Positions 1 through 11,674 of a stretch of DNA of 64,000 bases are shown here, one piece after another. The stretch's first letter is position 1; every line of letters begins with the position of its first letter. The notes beneath the pieces were generated by a model. That model saw only the letters and a program-made list of their open reading frames with translations. It searched no databases and was not told where the DNA came from. This DNA is from Nageia nagi (lineage: Eukaryota > Pinophyta): contig JBITNC010000002.1 in the NCBI GenBank assembly GCA_050084985.1, positions 31,496,001 through 31,560,000 on the forward strand, given 5' to 3'. The translations under genes were made by a program, and so were the position numbers.

Positions 1-52
1 TTCAAGTAGAATACAAAGTGAAGTTCGATGATCATGTCAAAATTGATAGCTA

Positions 53-1851
53 GATTGGTTTTATAAGCTCACTCCTCCATCTCTTTACAATTTTGAGAAA
101 GTGACTGATGCATTTACAAGACAATACAAATATAATATCAAGACACTAGCTACTTTAGTTGATCTCTTTGCAATATAATAAGGCCCTAATGAAAAATTGG
201 AAAACTATGTCTAGATTCAAGATGCTATGGGAAAATATTTGCACTCCTATTCAAAATTCAAATGTTTAATGAGATCTTTGTAAATTCTTTGATCAAGAAT
301 CTAAGACTATGTATGTGAAAATATCAATCTGCCTTTTGGGAGTTAATTCAAATGATAATCACCAAAGAAAAGTTCTTACTTGAGGTAAGAACAATCAAAT
401 ATGAAAACTTCAAAACCCTAATGATGATTACAATGTTAAAAACCTCTATCCTACAAAGCGTGGAGATAAGAAAATAGTGAATGTAGTTGAAGGTGATTCT
501 CAACTAATCCAACTAACAAGGTCTCAAACTCAAAAAGAAAATGGATTTACTTTTCCTACTCCACCTTGTTACATTCTCTCCGATCTCTTGCAAAAGTAGT
601 TGATCATATTACCTCCTAAAAGGGCTTAAGACAAAAATAATATAGCAAAACTAGTTTAGCATCGAGAAAACATCATACTATTGCTACCATCAATAGAAGG
701 GTCATACAACCAACTAATGTAGCAAACTCAAAAATGAAATTCAATGAGTAATCAATGAAGCAAAAATGAAACTCAATGAGTAATCAATGAAGAAAGTTAT
801 GTACTCAATCATAAAACTTATGTTTGCCCAACTACAATGCTAAGCTCATGATCAAACTAAGAACGCCAATAATATCAAAGGATTCATACACAATAGCTTA
901 GACAATCTTTATGGTGTGACTATTAAAAAATTAGGATTTAAGTGCTCATACTCACAAAGACATAACGGGGTATAAATCCAATTTCTAATGTAAGAGTGCA
1001 ATTACCACTAGATCCAAAGCAATAAAATGTCATTGATCTATTGAAAAACACTCAAGTAAATATCTCCCTATTTGAACTTTTGGAAATTTCTCAATCACAT
1101 TTAAGATTTATATAAGAATTTCAAGAAAGAATTAGTAACCAAGAATCTCAATGCAGGAGCCTTTGCCACTATTATTGATACATGGAGACCATAATACAAA
1201 GACATCAAATTTAAACCTTTAAAATTACCCAGCAAAGAATCAAATTTAACTCTTTAGAATTACCTAACAAAACAAAGACATCAATGACCAAAATTTACCA
1301 TTGCACATCAAAGTAGATATCTTGGAAAAGAAAGGTAAAAAAGTCTTGGTGGACATTGCATCAAGCCTTAGCATTTGCTTTGATACTTTCATGCAACATT
1401 TCAAAGAAGAAATTTAGCTCCATTGAAAAGTCAATAATGAAAATCAAAGGTTTTGATTTTGTAGATAAACAAACTGTACAAGTTATTTTACCTTCCTATT
1501 GGATTGGATCCAAAAAAATTGAGCACTCCTTACTAAATCATGAAATTGTTTTTACCTTATAACCTCCTCTTAAATAAACCTTGGATCCATGCTATGGAAA
1601 ATATTCCTTCCATTGTGCATAGGTGTATAAATTTTGGACAAAATGGTGTTATCTACAAGTACACAACATATGAAGAAACATACAAATATTGTCATGATGT
1701 TAGCTTGGAAATAACAGATCTTCACATGGTTCCTCATAATGAAATCCCACTCTATGAAATCACAAAACCTCCTTGTGGTAAAACAATAGACCAAACAAAA
1801 TGCAATCATATGGGAGAAAAAATCTTGAAAGAATTAGAAAATCAAACTTAG
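53..1851 (+). pseudogene. Ty3/gypsy retrotransposon gag-protease remnant
   Basis: Bases 53-178 read as a Retrotrans_gag segment (DWFYKLTPPSLYNF, then a TLATLVDLF tail), as in the capsid region of plant gypsy elements. Around 1300-1560 a decayed retropepsin-like stretch follows: LHIKVDILEKKGKKVLVDIA, where the catalytic D-G-G/A is degraded to D-I-A. It shifts frame near 1540-1560 into a conserved post-protease block (LLLNKPWIHAMENIPSIVHR at about 1566-1625; gypsy families have LLLGRPWIH there). Many stops and frameshifts interrupt it, and no reverse transcriptase was found downstream, so it is dead. The start lies left of the window. Family assignment rests on motif resemblance read by eye. 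Confidence 0.7.
730..793. repeat. 32-bp tandem duplication
   Basis: Two near-identical 32-bp units containing the core AATGAGTAATCAATGAAG lie in tandem inside the gypsy remnant. Confidence 0.75.
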
Positions 1852-2080
1852 ATTAGAGATATTAGCCAAAGATCCTACCTAACCAATAATTCTCAAATTC
1901 GAGAATCCTTGCATCTTCAACAGATCAAAAAATGGTACAAGGCTAGAGAATTGATCCATAAAGTTTGGTAGCCTATGGCTGTCCAAGACTCACCACATAC
2001 GGATTTATCACACTTGTACTACAAATTCTTGCAGAATAAAAATTAAACGACTATAATTAATTTAATATTGCAAAATATAA

Positions 2081-2792
2081 TGTTTTGAGAGAGAAAATCA
2101 TTCACTACAAATTGAGACAACTACATATCCTGGAGAAATCCAATGTGTATAGAAATCTCCAACAAAAACTTCACTATGTGATGAACATGTGAATGCAAGG
2201 CCTTCCTCGAAAAGGCTCTCCACAATGTTGCTGACAAGAACAAACTTAAGGACTCAAAACATCAATGGTGGTACCTTTTTGATGCTTTCAAGACTCAAGC
2301 AACAAGCTCACAATTTCTCAACAAGAATTATCATGGCCAACACCAGCATTGAATTTTACAATTGCTTATGCATACATTAGCATAGCACTATTCTTTAAGA
2401 GCATACAAACTTGCCTATGCAATAATTGCTACAAGGTTGCCTAAACTCTCAATTCTCTCATAAACACTCTCTTTGCGGAATCACACTACCTCTCTTAGAA
2501 ATGCTCATTAACCATTTCCTCAATCAAGCCTCCTATACTTTACAAGGGGCAAAAGATTAAAAATTAAATGGTTATAAATAATTATTGGAGATAATAGCCA
2601 AGAGTTTACTTTGCATTAATGAACGAAGGGTTTAAATACATCATCGAGAACATTCTCATACAATAACGGAATAATGATAATAGAAACCTTAAATATTTAT
2701 TATTATACTTTAGAGTATATTCTAATGTATTTATTATTTATGTAGATATCTAATGTATCTAATGTTAACTAAATGTATTATTTTTTCTAACA
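2081..2792 (-). mobile_element. Putative 3' LTR of the Ty1/copia remnant
   Basis: On the minus strand the RNase H remnant ends at 2807. A short purine tract (ATTATGGGGGG) follows, then TGTTAG at 2792, the expected 3' LTR start. The low end is set at TGTTTTG (2081), which gives a TGTT...AACA terminal inverted pair. A TATA-like GTATTTAAA lies near 2630-2640. No second LTR is present for comparison, so the low boundary is a guess. Confidence 0.4.
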
Positions 2793-2806
2793 CCCCCCAT
2801 AATACA

Positions 2807-3545
2807 TTAGGCCTTCAGAGAACATGAGAGAAAGCTCTGAAAGTATTCAAACTTTCCACTGTAAAGAGATTTGGTGAAGACACCTAAAATTTGCTTCTTC
2901 ATGGAAATGTAGTGGAGCTGGATGTTGTGTAGTGAAACATGATCCCAAATGAAGTACACCTGTATCTCAATGTGTTTGGTGTGCTCATGAAAACAAGGGT
3001 TTTGAACTGGTTTCAATACACCTTGATTGTCACAATGTAGAATAGTAGGTTGCTTCTGTGGAATTCCAATGTCTGTCAAGATGTGACGTAACCATACTGC
3101 TTCACAAACAACATTCTCCTACAATAGGGTATTCCGACTCTATAGTAGATTTGGATGTTATGCTTTGTTTCTTGCTACCCCATGAAATCAATCTAGATCC
3201 AAGGAAGAACATGTATCCTGTTGTTGATCTTCTATCATCCAAGGATCCTCCATAATTTGCATCTGTGTATCCAAAGAAGACGAACTTATCGTTCTTCTTG
3301 TACTCCGGGCCATAACTATCAATGCTATAGATGTATCTCAAAACGTGCTCTATTGCGGTCCAATGGGCCTTCTTTGGTTCATGCATATATTGTGAAAGAT
3401 AACTAACGACATAGCAAATATCCGGCTTGGTGTATGGTAGATAAATTAACGCTCCAATCAGCTGGCGCTAGAGAGTTGCATTTACCAATGGAGAACAATC
3501 ATGGCATGACAAATGTAAACCAGGTTCAATTGGCGTGGACATCAA
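2807..3545 (-). pseudogene. Ty1/copia reverse transcriptase tail and RNase H remnant
   Basis: Read leftward from 3545: STPIEPGL, then (stop)RQLIGALIYLPYTKPDICYV, the end of the copia reverse transcriptase. RNase H follows: GYTDANYGGSLDDRRSTTGY, ISWGSKKQSITSKSTIESEY. After a frameshift near 3100-3110 it continues EAVWLRHILTDIG, LHCDNQGV, HEHTKHIEIQ, KFEYFQSF. An in-frame stop at about 3467 and the frameshift make it non-functional. gag, protease, integrase and most of the RT are missing, so this is a 5'-truncated copy ending at the LTR below 2793. Confidence 0.85.
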
Positions 3546-3738
3546 TGTAAATCATGCATTCCATAGATGACTTTCTATTTCATATGTTTTTGTATATGAT
3601 TTATGAATATGAATTATGATCCACTATTATTTTTCTTAAATATATGTCATGAATGTGTTGTTCAATGAGCTTATTTCATGGAAAAATATTTAAAAAATTG
3701 CAGTTTTTTGTTTTTTTTTAATGTGCCACGATTAAATA

Positions 3739-3900
3739 AAACTAGTGAGAAAAGCCTTGTTGGATATTTAAACATAAAACCCTTGCTGGAATTTGGAAAC
3801 TAAAACCATATTAAGTTTAAAACTAGTGAGAAAATCCTTGTTGGATATTTACACATAAAACCCTTGCTAGAATTTGGAAACTAAAACTATATTAAGTTTG
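3739..3900. repeat. 81-bp tandem duplication
   Basis: Two adjacent 81-bp copies (3739-3819 and 3820-3900) both start AAACTAGTGAGAAAA and end in TATTAAGTTT; they differ at only a few positions. Confidence 0.85.
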
Positions 3901-5042
3901 CAGACCAGACGTTGCTTGTGTGAATACCATTTTACCTCCAGACCAAACAATAGTTCTTTGGTATTTTATTGTGGTGGCTGTATTATTCTGTAGGTTTTAT
4001 TTAAAATTAGTTGTGTGCATCCATAACATAAATGCAGACTCTAGCTTTATTATTCTACTCTACACACTAGTATGTGAAAATCTGAAACCGGACAGAATAT
4101 GTGTCTGAACGGTCTACAATGCCGAAACCACATTAGTAAAGCAGTGTTCAAAGTAAATATCAGTGTTTACCTCGAAGTGTCTTCTGCTTGAAACACTGCT
4201 GAAACTTTGATGATAAAACTGGAATTCAAGTTTTTTGTAATTGGATGGTTTGGAAATCTGTAAAGTATAAGCTGTATGCTGAAATAGTGAAAACTAAAAA
4301 ATTATGCTGAATTTAAGTTATCTTAAAGCTTTCTACTGAACTGTAATTCTGAATATTTGTAGAAGATCTGAGAGCCTAAACTTCAATGTTAATTGTCTAG
4401 AACATGGTACCTAAAGCTATTACTTCTGCTAAGGTTTGTGTGATTGGTTTTGCTTTTGTTGAACATGGTTATAAGTTTTGAAGCGAGAGGATCAAAGAAC
4501 CAAGTGGTGTAACAGATTACATAATAGTCTCAATCATGTAAATGTGTTTACCTTGCCTATGTGTTCCACTTAATTTTGTGGTCAGAGCGACTAATCTTAA
4601 TTTGTATCCTACATCATGATGTAATCCCCTTTGAGTCTTCTCCACTGAGAAACTTATGTCAAAAGGAGTTTGAGCAGCATTCACTAAGACCTGGTCTCAT
4701 CTCAAGCTAGCGAACCTGCTATGTACATTCAATGTTTTGCAAGTGCCTGCCAGCACAAGAAGACTATTGCTTTTTCAGAGCCTTCAACATCCTCAAAACA
4801 GCTACAAATGTTTGATAAAGCGGTTGCAATGTCAAACAAAAGCAGTGATTTCCTTTCTCCAATAACATCTATTCTAATTATAACTTTATTAGAACAAACA
4901 TCCATTGGCCTATACGTTTTTGCTTGTTCGCTACAACCTGTCGACAAATATTTCTTATTTCAAATAAGAACAAAAGGTGAAGCTGTCCAACCTAAGTGCC
5001 TGATCATTCCTCCACTTGAATTAAAAAATTCACCAATTTGTG
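3901..5042. other. No recognisable gene
   Basis: AT-rich unique-looking sequence. Overlapping open frames on both strands at 4721-5071 have no family I recognise and no convincing splice context. Probably intronic or intergenic. Confidence 0.5.
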
Positions 5043-5802
5043 TAATGAACCAACTAGGAAAACACACTTAAAACTGAGTTTATCACATCAAATTAGGGCA
5101 AATTCATACCAAAGTAACTTTTTGTTTGATAATCAGCAAATATAATTCATAATACACTCAGCAAATATGTCCCAAAACTATCCCATTTCATCCAATGATG
5201 TTTATAAAAATTATTTGAGAGTGCAAACACAATTTCTGACTTGGAATATACCATAAACACTCCTCAACCCTGCAAATTAAAGTACCCAAGGCTGGAAGAT
5301 CTGGTCCATGGCTTAGATCTATTGTCAAACAAGTGAATAGGCTCCCTTGAAACGGGATGATCTACCTTCTAGGTGATTGATCAGCAAAATACTATTAAAA
5401 ACCCTTCATGTAGCCCTTTTCCAAGTTGAATATTGATGATCTAGCTGACAAGCGCTCACAATATTTTTCAGAATGCTCTTAAAAGAAGGATGATCCTCCT
5501 AAGCAGTGACAACTCCAAAACAAGCACCAAACCCTCCTCTAGGCTAGACGAACTTGTCTAGGCTTGATTTATTCTCAGATATGGAAGTTTAGCACTCATG
5601 CAATGCAATAGACTCAAGGTTGGTCTTCCCCAAATCATCACTCAGAGGCTGGTCTTCCTCCAAGTTCCTACTCTTGAGCTAATCTTCCCAAGAGAAATCA
5701 GAATATTAGTTGCTACAACAATATTCCAAAAGTTTTCAAGATCAAAATCAGAACATAGCTAAAGATCTCAAAAGTAGTCATATTTAGTAAGAAATTTAGG
5801 CA

Positions 5803-6145
5803 ACCTAAGGCTATCACGAAGTCACCAACAAGAAGTTGGCTTGTACAACACAACTTCACCTATTCCAATTCGATGCATGTTTTAGCTCTTATGAAGGCTA
5901 AATCTCTGTATGTATCTACATATAAGATCTCTCCCTCCAAATGCTTTCTACCATGTAAAATAATACTTATAGGTGTTTGTAAATTCTTTGCACTTGCAAT
6001 TACATGTGCATTCGTTATTATTATACCATATGAATCTATAATTTTCCCATACCTATACATGTCATTGAGATCTTGTGTTCTACTTAACACAACAACAACT
6101 TTTGCGATTGATGGGCGCTTTTCACCATATGCGTGACTAATCATT
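5803..6145 (-). pseudogene. DEG14/HtrA-like protease exon fragment, copy A
   Basis: Reads YRYGKIIDSYGIIITNAHVI, then SIILHGRKHLEGEIL, DTYRDLAFIRAKT and, after an in-frame stop, QLLVGDFVIALG. This follows plant protease Do-like 14 (GSGTIID.DGTILT.AHV, LQDGR.FEG, D..SDIA, GDWV.ALG). It keeps the catalytic His (in NAHV) and the catalytic Asp (DL region), but the GNSGGP serine motif and the PDZ domain are absent. It ends at a possible GT donor after GCCTTAG. The stop between ELE and VKL rules out translation. This is the outermost leftward copy; the stretch before the His motif is shorter than in copies B and B'. Confidence 0.75.
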
Positions 6146-6344
6146 TTTCAAAAATCTAAACCTAGGGTTGGTCTTCCCCAAATCTTCACCCAGAGTCTGG
6201 TCTTCCTCCAAGTACCCACTCTTGAATTGGTCTTCCCAAGTGGAATCAAAATATTAGTTGTTAGAGCAAAACTCCAAAAGTTTTCAAGATCAAAACATAG
6301 ATGACGATCCAAAAAATAACCCTAATTTCAACCAAAGGCTGTCA

Positions 6345-6765
6345 CGAAATCACCTGCACGAAGTTGGCTTGAATAAGCCAACTTTGACTATTCCAATTCA
6401 ATGTGTGTTTTAGCTCTTACAAAGGCTTAACTTCTATATGTATCTACATATAAAATCACTCCCTCCAAATGTTTTCCATCATGTAAAATGATACTTATAG
6501 ATGTTTGTGAATTCTTTACACTTGCAATTACATGTGCATTCATCATTATTGTACCATATGAATCTATAATTGTCCCATACCCATACAAGTCATTGAGATC
6601 TTGTGTTTTGCTTAACACAATAGCTTTTGCAGCTTTTGCGATTGTTTCTGCCATAGAATTCTTTGTCAAACAATGTTCATGGATGTTTGAGCGCCTTCCA
6701 CCATATGCATAACTAATCATTTTTCCAAAATATGGAATTAGGGTTGGCCTTCCCCAAATCTTCAT
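6345..6765 (-). pseudogene. DEG14/HtrA-like protease exon fragment, copy B
   Basis: Longest leftward copy. It has the pre-catalytic stretch HEHCLTKNSMAETIAKAAKA (family members have ..DTIANAAA.VGPAVVN), then GYGTIIDSYGTIMMNAHVIA, SIILHDGKHLEGVILYVDTY, a stop or frame break, and SSQLRAGDFVTA. His and Asp of the triad are recognisable; no Ser exon is present. It repeats copy A with a spacing of about 530 bp, so the unit (about 330 bp exon plus about 230 bp non-coding) was duplicated as a block. Confidence 0.75.
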
Positions 6766-6939
6766 TTAAAGGTTGGTCTTCTTTCAAGTGCCCACTCTTC
6801 AGCTAGTCTTCCCAACAGGAATCAAAATATTAGTTGCTAGCAAAATAATAAAAATTTTCAATATCAAAATTAGAACATAGCTACGATCCCAAAAGTAGTT
6901 GTATTTGGTAAGAAATTTGGGCAACCTAAGGCTATCATG

Positions 6940-7290
6940 ATATGAAGTTGGTTTGAACAACCCAACTTGGCTCATTCCAATTCAATGCATGTTTTAGCTC
7001 TTTTATAAAGGAAAAATCTTTGTATGTATCTACATATAAGATCTCTCATTTCAAATGTTTTTCATCATGTAAAATGATATTTATAGGTGTTTGTGAATTC
7101 TTTGCACTTGCAATTACATGTGCATTCGTCATTATTGTACCATATGAATCTATAATTGTCCTAAACCCATATATGTCATTGAGATCTTGTGTTCTACTTA
7201 ATACAACAACTTTTGCAACATTTGTAATTGATTCTGTAATAGAACTTTTTGTCAAACAAGGCTCATGAGCGTTTGAGCATCTTTCATCGA
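6940..7290 (-). pseudogene. DEG14/HtrA-like protease exon fragment, copy C
   Basis: Innermost leftward copy, next to the symmetry axis. It reads LTKSSITESITNVAKVVVLS, DIYGFRTIIDSYGTIMTNAH, then NIILHDEKHLK before a stop. The GSGTIID glycine-serine-glycine is changed to GFR. The pre-His end forms one side of the inner hairpin stem (7261-7278). Confidence 0.75.
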
Positions 7291-7291
7291 A

Positions 7292-7679
7292 TTTTGGAAA
7301 AATAATTAGTCATGCATATGGTGAAAGGCGCTCAAACGCTCATGAACATTGTTTGACAAATAATTCTATTACAAAACCAATTGCAAAAGTTACAATAGTA
7401 GTTGTGTTAAGCAAAACACAAGATCTCAATAACATGTATGGGTCTAGAACAATTATAGATTCACATGATACAATAATGACAAATGCACTTGTAATTGCAA
7501 CTAAAAAGAATTCACAAACACCTATAAGTATCATTATACATGATGGAAAACATTTTGAGGGAGAGATGTCATATGTAGATACATGTAGAGATTTAACCTT
7601 CATAAGAGCTAAAACACGCATTGAATTGAAAGGGCGGGGTTGGGCTATTCAAGGCAACTTCGTGCAGGTGATTTCATGA
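7292..7679 (+). pseudogene. DEG14/HtrA-like protease exon fragment, copy C'
   Basis: First rightward copy, mirror image of copy C. It reads TNNSITKPIAKVTIVVVLSK, GSRTIIDSHDTIMTNALVIA, SIIIHDGKHFEGEMSYVDTC, RDLTFIRAKTRIELKG. The catalytic His is lost (NALV instead of NAHV) while the Asp region remains. It stays open through the AKLG-equivalent region to 7679. Confidence 0.75.
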
Positions 7680-7884
7680 CAACCTTAAGCTGCCCAAATT
7701 TCTTACCAAATATGACTACTTTTAGAATCGTTAGCTATGTTCTGATTTTGATCTTGAAAACTTTTAGAGTATTATTGTGGCAGTTAATATTTTGATTCCT
7801 CTTGTGAAGACCAACTCAAGAGTGGGCACTTGGATGAAGACCAACCTTTGAGTAAAGATGTGGCGAAGGTCAACCTTGAGTCTG

Positions 7885-8282
7885 GATTTTGGAAAAATGA
7901 TTAGTCATGCATATGGTGAAAAGTGCTCAAGCACCCATGAACATTGTTTGACAAAGAATTCTATTGCAGAATCAATCGCAAAAGTTGCAAAAGTTGTGTT
8001 AAGAAGAACACTAGATCTCAATGACATGTATGGGTCTGGGACGATAATAGATTCCTATGGTACAATAATGATGAATGGACATGTAAATATAAGTGCAAAA
8101 AATTCACAAACACCTATAAGTATCATTTTCCATGATTGAAAACATTTAGATGGAGAGATCTTATATGTAGATACATACAGAGATTTAGCCTTCATAAGAG
8201 CTAAAACACGCATTGAATTGGAATGGGCGAAGTTGGGTTGTTCAAACCAACTTCGTGAAAGTGATTTCATGACAGCCTTAGG
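7885..8282 (+). pseudogene. DEG14/HtrA-like protease exon fragment, copy B'
   Basis: Second rightward copy. It reads HEHCLTKNSIAESIAKVAKV, MYGSGTIIDSYGTIMMNGHV (the A of NAHV is G), a stop after SIIFHD, then DTYRDLAFIRAKTRIELEWA, KLGCSNQLRESDFMTALG, and GT at the exon end. GSGTIID is intact here and QLRESDFMTALG aligns to the GDWV.ALG segment. Directly beyond it begins the flank that is inverted relative to 5043-5610. Confidence 0.8.
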
Positions 8283-8929
8283 TGATATGAAAATAAATCA
8301 AGCCTAGACAAGTTCGTCCAACCTAGACGAGGGTTTTTTGCTTGTTTTGGAGTTGTTTTCACCACCTAAGAGGATCGCCTTGCTTCTGAAGGCAATTTGA
8401 AAAATATTCTGAGCACTTGTCATCTAGATCCATCAATATTCTGCTTGGAAAAGGGCTACATGCAGGGTTCTTAGCAGTATTTTGCAGATCAATCACCTAG
8501 GAGGCAGATCGTCCCATTTCCAGGGAGCCTATTCACTTGTTTGATAGCTGATCTAAGCCCTGGACCAGATCATCCAGCCTTAGGGACTTTAATTTGTAGG
8601 GTTGATAAGTGTTTATGGTATGTTCCAAGTCAAAAATTGTGTTTGCACTCTCAAATAACTTTTATAATCATTGGACGAACTGGGATAGTTTTGCGACATA
8701 TTTTCTGCATGTATATTGAATTGTATTTGTTGATTATCAAACAGAGTTACTTTGGTATGAATTTGCCCTAGTTTGATGTAATAAATTCAGTTATAAGTGT
8801 GTAGAATTTTCTGGATAAAATTGGGTATCTGACATTATTTTCCTAGTTTTCCTAGTTGGTTCATTGCAATCTACGAAGACATATTCCTATACAACACTAA
8901 TAAGTTATGAGGCATAAATCTTGCCTTCT

Positions 8930-10324
8930 TGTGATGATCCCAAACTGGCAGATCATGCTCAAACATGCGCTGGGAGAGGGACGTTTGCCTTCTTGCTCTA
9001 AATTCACCCAAACAAGCTTAAATCACCACAAAATATCCAACGTCTAGCCAAATTGAGCAAATACAAGTACGAACATGCAAACATATCTCCAATAAATATT
9101 TAACTTTGAAAATAGCACTCCAGATCCAATGTTGCAACCAGGAAGGGAAAATAGTAATTTAACAGTGTAATTATGATTCCAAATCCAACATCTAGCATAA
9201 GAGGATAGTTACAGCAAAAATGAGAGAAATATGTAATTGTATTGATAAGAGAAATGTTGAAGCACAATTACATAAATATATTTCAACCTAAGGAGCTTGT
9301 ACCAAGACTTCCTCCAATAGGGTTATGTTGGATAGCACTAGGGCTTCACCAATCACAACAATGACAAGGGAAAGTCTAGGACTTCCCCACAGATTCCGTG
9401 ATGGAACCGACAGTGTTCCTCTCAAGATGACTGGAGTAAGCTTGACGCTAGCCTTCTATGACCTTAAGATCTCAAATGCAGGTTGCCCTACAAGTGGCAA
9501 AGATAGAGTTCTCACACTTAGTCCTATAAAAAATGGTTTATAATCAATAATCGCATACTTTGGAATGTCTAGGAGTCCTTTTATAGGCGATGTAATCTCT
9601 CTTCTAATCTTGCATTGAGATGATCCAATGGCGAGATGTGATTCGTGTGCTCATGTTATCATTGTCCAAGACGAAGTGCCTTGGCATAAGTGAGATCACA
9701 TCCAACGGTCCAGGAGTGCAATGTCCAAGTGGTGGTGATGTTGATGTGGCTTGGGATCAGCACCGCCAAGTGTCCAACATCCAAAAGAGGTGATGTGGGG
9801 CCTTGGGATGCCCAAAACTCCGTAGGGGTGAATTAAGCCCTAAATGCCCAACATCCAAGTGTGAGAATCTTCCAATGCCTCAAAATGCCAAATAACTCCT
9901 TGAAATGCCACGTCCAAGCTTGGATGCTCTCTAAAGATCTCGTAGTCGGTGAAATCACCTAGGGGGATGATCTACCTCAAAAAGGGGAGCACTAATGATT
10001 AGAGATACATCAAATGCCAATATTACAACTGTTAAGGCTAAAAATATGCAACACCTCTTTTAGGGAGACTAATATTACATTTACAAATATAATTGCCTTG
10101 GTATCATAAATACATCATTATTGGCATTCTAGGTACTTAACTAAATGTAATAAATAAATAAAAAGAACCATTTGTTCCATAATTAGAGTTTTTAATTAAG
10201 TCTCTAAGTGGAACTTAGATTATTTGGCCAAAACCTACCAAAATAGACAAAATCACACTTAAGCTAATGTTCCCATTTATCAAAGGTGAAATGGCGAAAA
10301 CACCTAAAAAATGGGGACATTACA
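8930..10324 (-). mobile_element. Solo LTR with perfect 5-bp target duplication
   Basis: Bounded by TGTGATG (8930) and CATTACA (10324), an inverted pair with one mismatch, and flanked on both sides by CTTCT (8925-8929 and 10325-10329). Read on the minus strand it begins TGTAATGTCCCCATTTTTTA and has a TATA box (CCTATAAAAGG) near 9570. No internal region adjoins either side. The same LTR start recurs at 11675 on the plus strand. Confidence 0.8.
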
Positions 10325-10329
10325 CTTCT

Positions 10330-11126
10330 CACCCATTGTTTGATTACTCCTTTGCACAACCTCTTCTCCTGATACAAAACTATGAACCATCTATTCACAC
10401 CTTGCTTTGCACAAAAAAAAAAAAAAGTAATTATATTAATGTTTACAAGTGACCAAAATAAGTTAGTAGGACTCAAAGTACATCCAATGATAATAGAAAA
10501 GCATTAGGGTTTACGAATCATAGGGATTAACACTACAAAACTATAATTCACCACTCAAAAGGGCCAATGATAAATCTAATAACGTCAATAAGGGTTTGTC
10601 CAATGTTGTCGCATGCTTAAAGCAGTAGAATTGATGTTCATTCATCATTCATCATTATGAAGGGGCCAGTGATATGTCTGATAATATCCATAGCAGACTA
10701 TCCAAAGTAAGGAGAACCAGGTTGGGCCTCCCTAACCCAAGATGCTCCACGATGTTAGGTAGAGAAAAATCGACGACACTAGGAGTGAAGATAAGAGCAC
10801 TAGGGTACACAAGTAACGATGCACGAAGGTAGGCACCATTGCATCGACCTACCCCTGTTAGCATGTAGATCAACAATATTTGGTGGTGTATGGTGCCTCC
10901 AATGTGAGGGATGGGTTGGAGAGAGGAACTAATCAACTAATGACCCTAGGACTTCTTTAGATCTTTGCATGTGAAGATAATAGCCACTTGGATGGAAAAA
11001 GTACAAGCATCTTTGATCACTATAGCAAAATAAGGTGGATATGGAACTTCCAAATTCCTTGTACAAGCAATGGTACCTTTCTTGAATATCGTAATAGATG
11101 CAACATAGGAAAATGAGGTGATCTTC
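10330..11126. other. No recognisable gene
   Basis: The short open frames here match nothing I know. It contains an A13 run near 10410 and nothing else of note, and separates the solo LTR from the gypsy element. Confidence 0.5.
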
Positions 11127-11131
11127 ATTCT

Positions 11132-11674
11132 TATAATGTTCCCAAATTATCCGTATTCCAAATTATTAGCCAATTAAGCAATGAACAAGGAAATGAGCAA
11201 GAACAATGAACTATGCCACAAAATACCCAACGCATAAGCAATATAGGAGAACAAATGCCAACGTCTCAATATTAAGCAATGATGGAGCTGATACAATGCA
11301 ATATGGCCCAATAAGGTTGACATTTGGCTCAAGGGAGCAAATCTAGGGCACAACACATTCCAACTGCAACTGGAAAGCTGACATCACACTACTAGGGCCT
11401 TCAACCCCCGAACCTAAGATGCAAAATTGGATTGACTAGGGGTTTTTGTCCTTAGCCAAGATCTAGTGAGGGCTAAATCCCACTAAACCCTTCCCTCACT
11501 GGGTTTCCGTCCAACAAGAGGCACAAGAGATGGCGTTGCCACTCCAAAGTAGAAGATGTCAATAAGCTCAATGATGCCCCTTCAATCTTGCGCCAACCAT
11601 ATATATAGGAATCCCTCAAGGTTAGGCGCCATGACTCCCACCTTGGAGACGTCAAGCTTGGACGTCCCACCTCT
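11132..11674 (-). repeat. Truncated 3' LTR of the gypsy element
   Basis: Aligns with the 5' LTR from its terminus to CACCTCT, where it stops. The first 250 or so bases of the LTR (minus-strand sense) and the polypurine tract are missing. A TATATATA box lies near 11600. Confidence 0.8.

Larger units (their letters stand above)
5043..8868. repeat. Large inverted repeat carrying protease-exon copies
   Basis: The outer flank 5043-5610 is repeated in reverse complement at about 8290-8868. The left tip TAATGAACCAACTAGGAAAA matches the complement of the right tip, and the block around AGGGCAAATTCATACC (5085) pairs with GGTATGAATTTGCCCTA (8754). Between the flanks lie three leftward exon units (about 5.8, 6.4 and 7.0 kb) and two rightward units (about 7.3 and 7.9 kb). 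The inner stem pairs 7261-7278 with 7330-7347 around a loop of about 50 bases. The right arm has about 45 extra bases near 8810-8850. Homology stops abruptly outside both tips. The flanking nine bases (CAATTTGTG and CAATCTACG) match at six positions and might be an old target duplication. Confidence 0.85.

Noticed and set aside
4721-5071. Overlapping open frames on both strands, the minus one looking like a globular exon (FDIATALSNICSCFEDVEG).
   Set aside because: No family recognised, no ATG on the minus frame, no clear splice partner; both strands open at once suggests chance.
5860-8282. A functional DEG protease gene.
   Set aside because: Only one exon type is present, in both orientations, with stops and without the serine exon.
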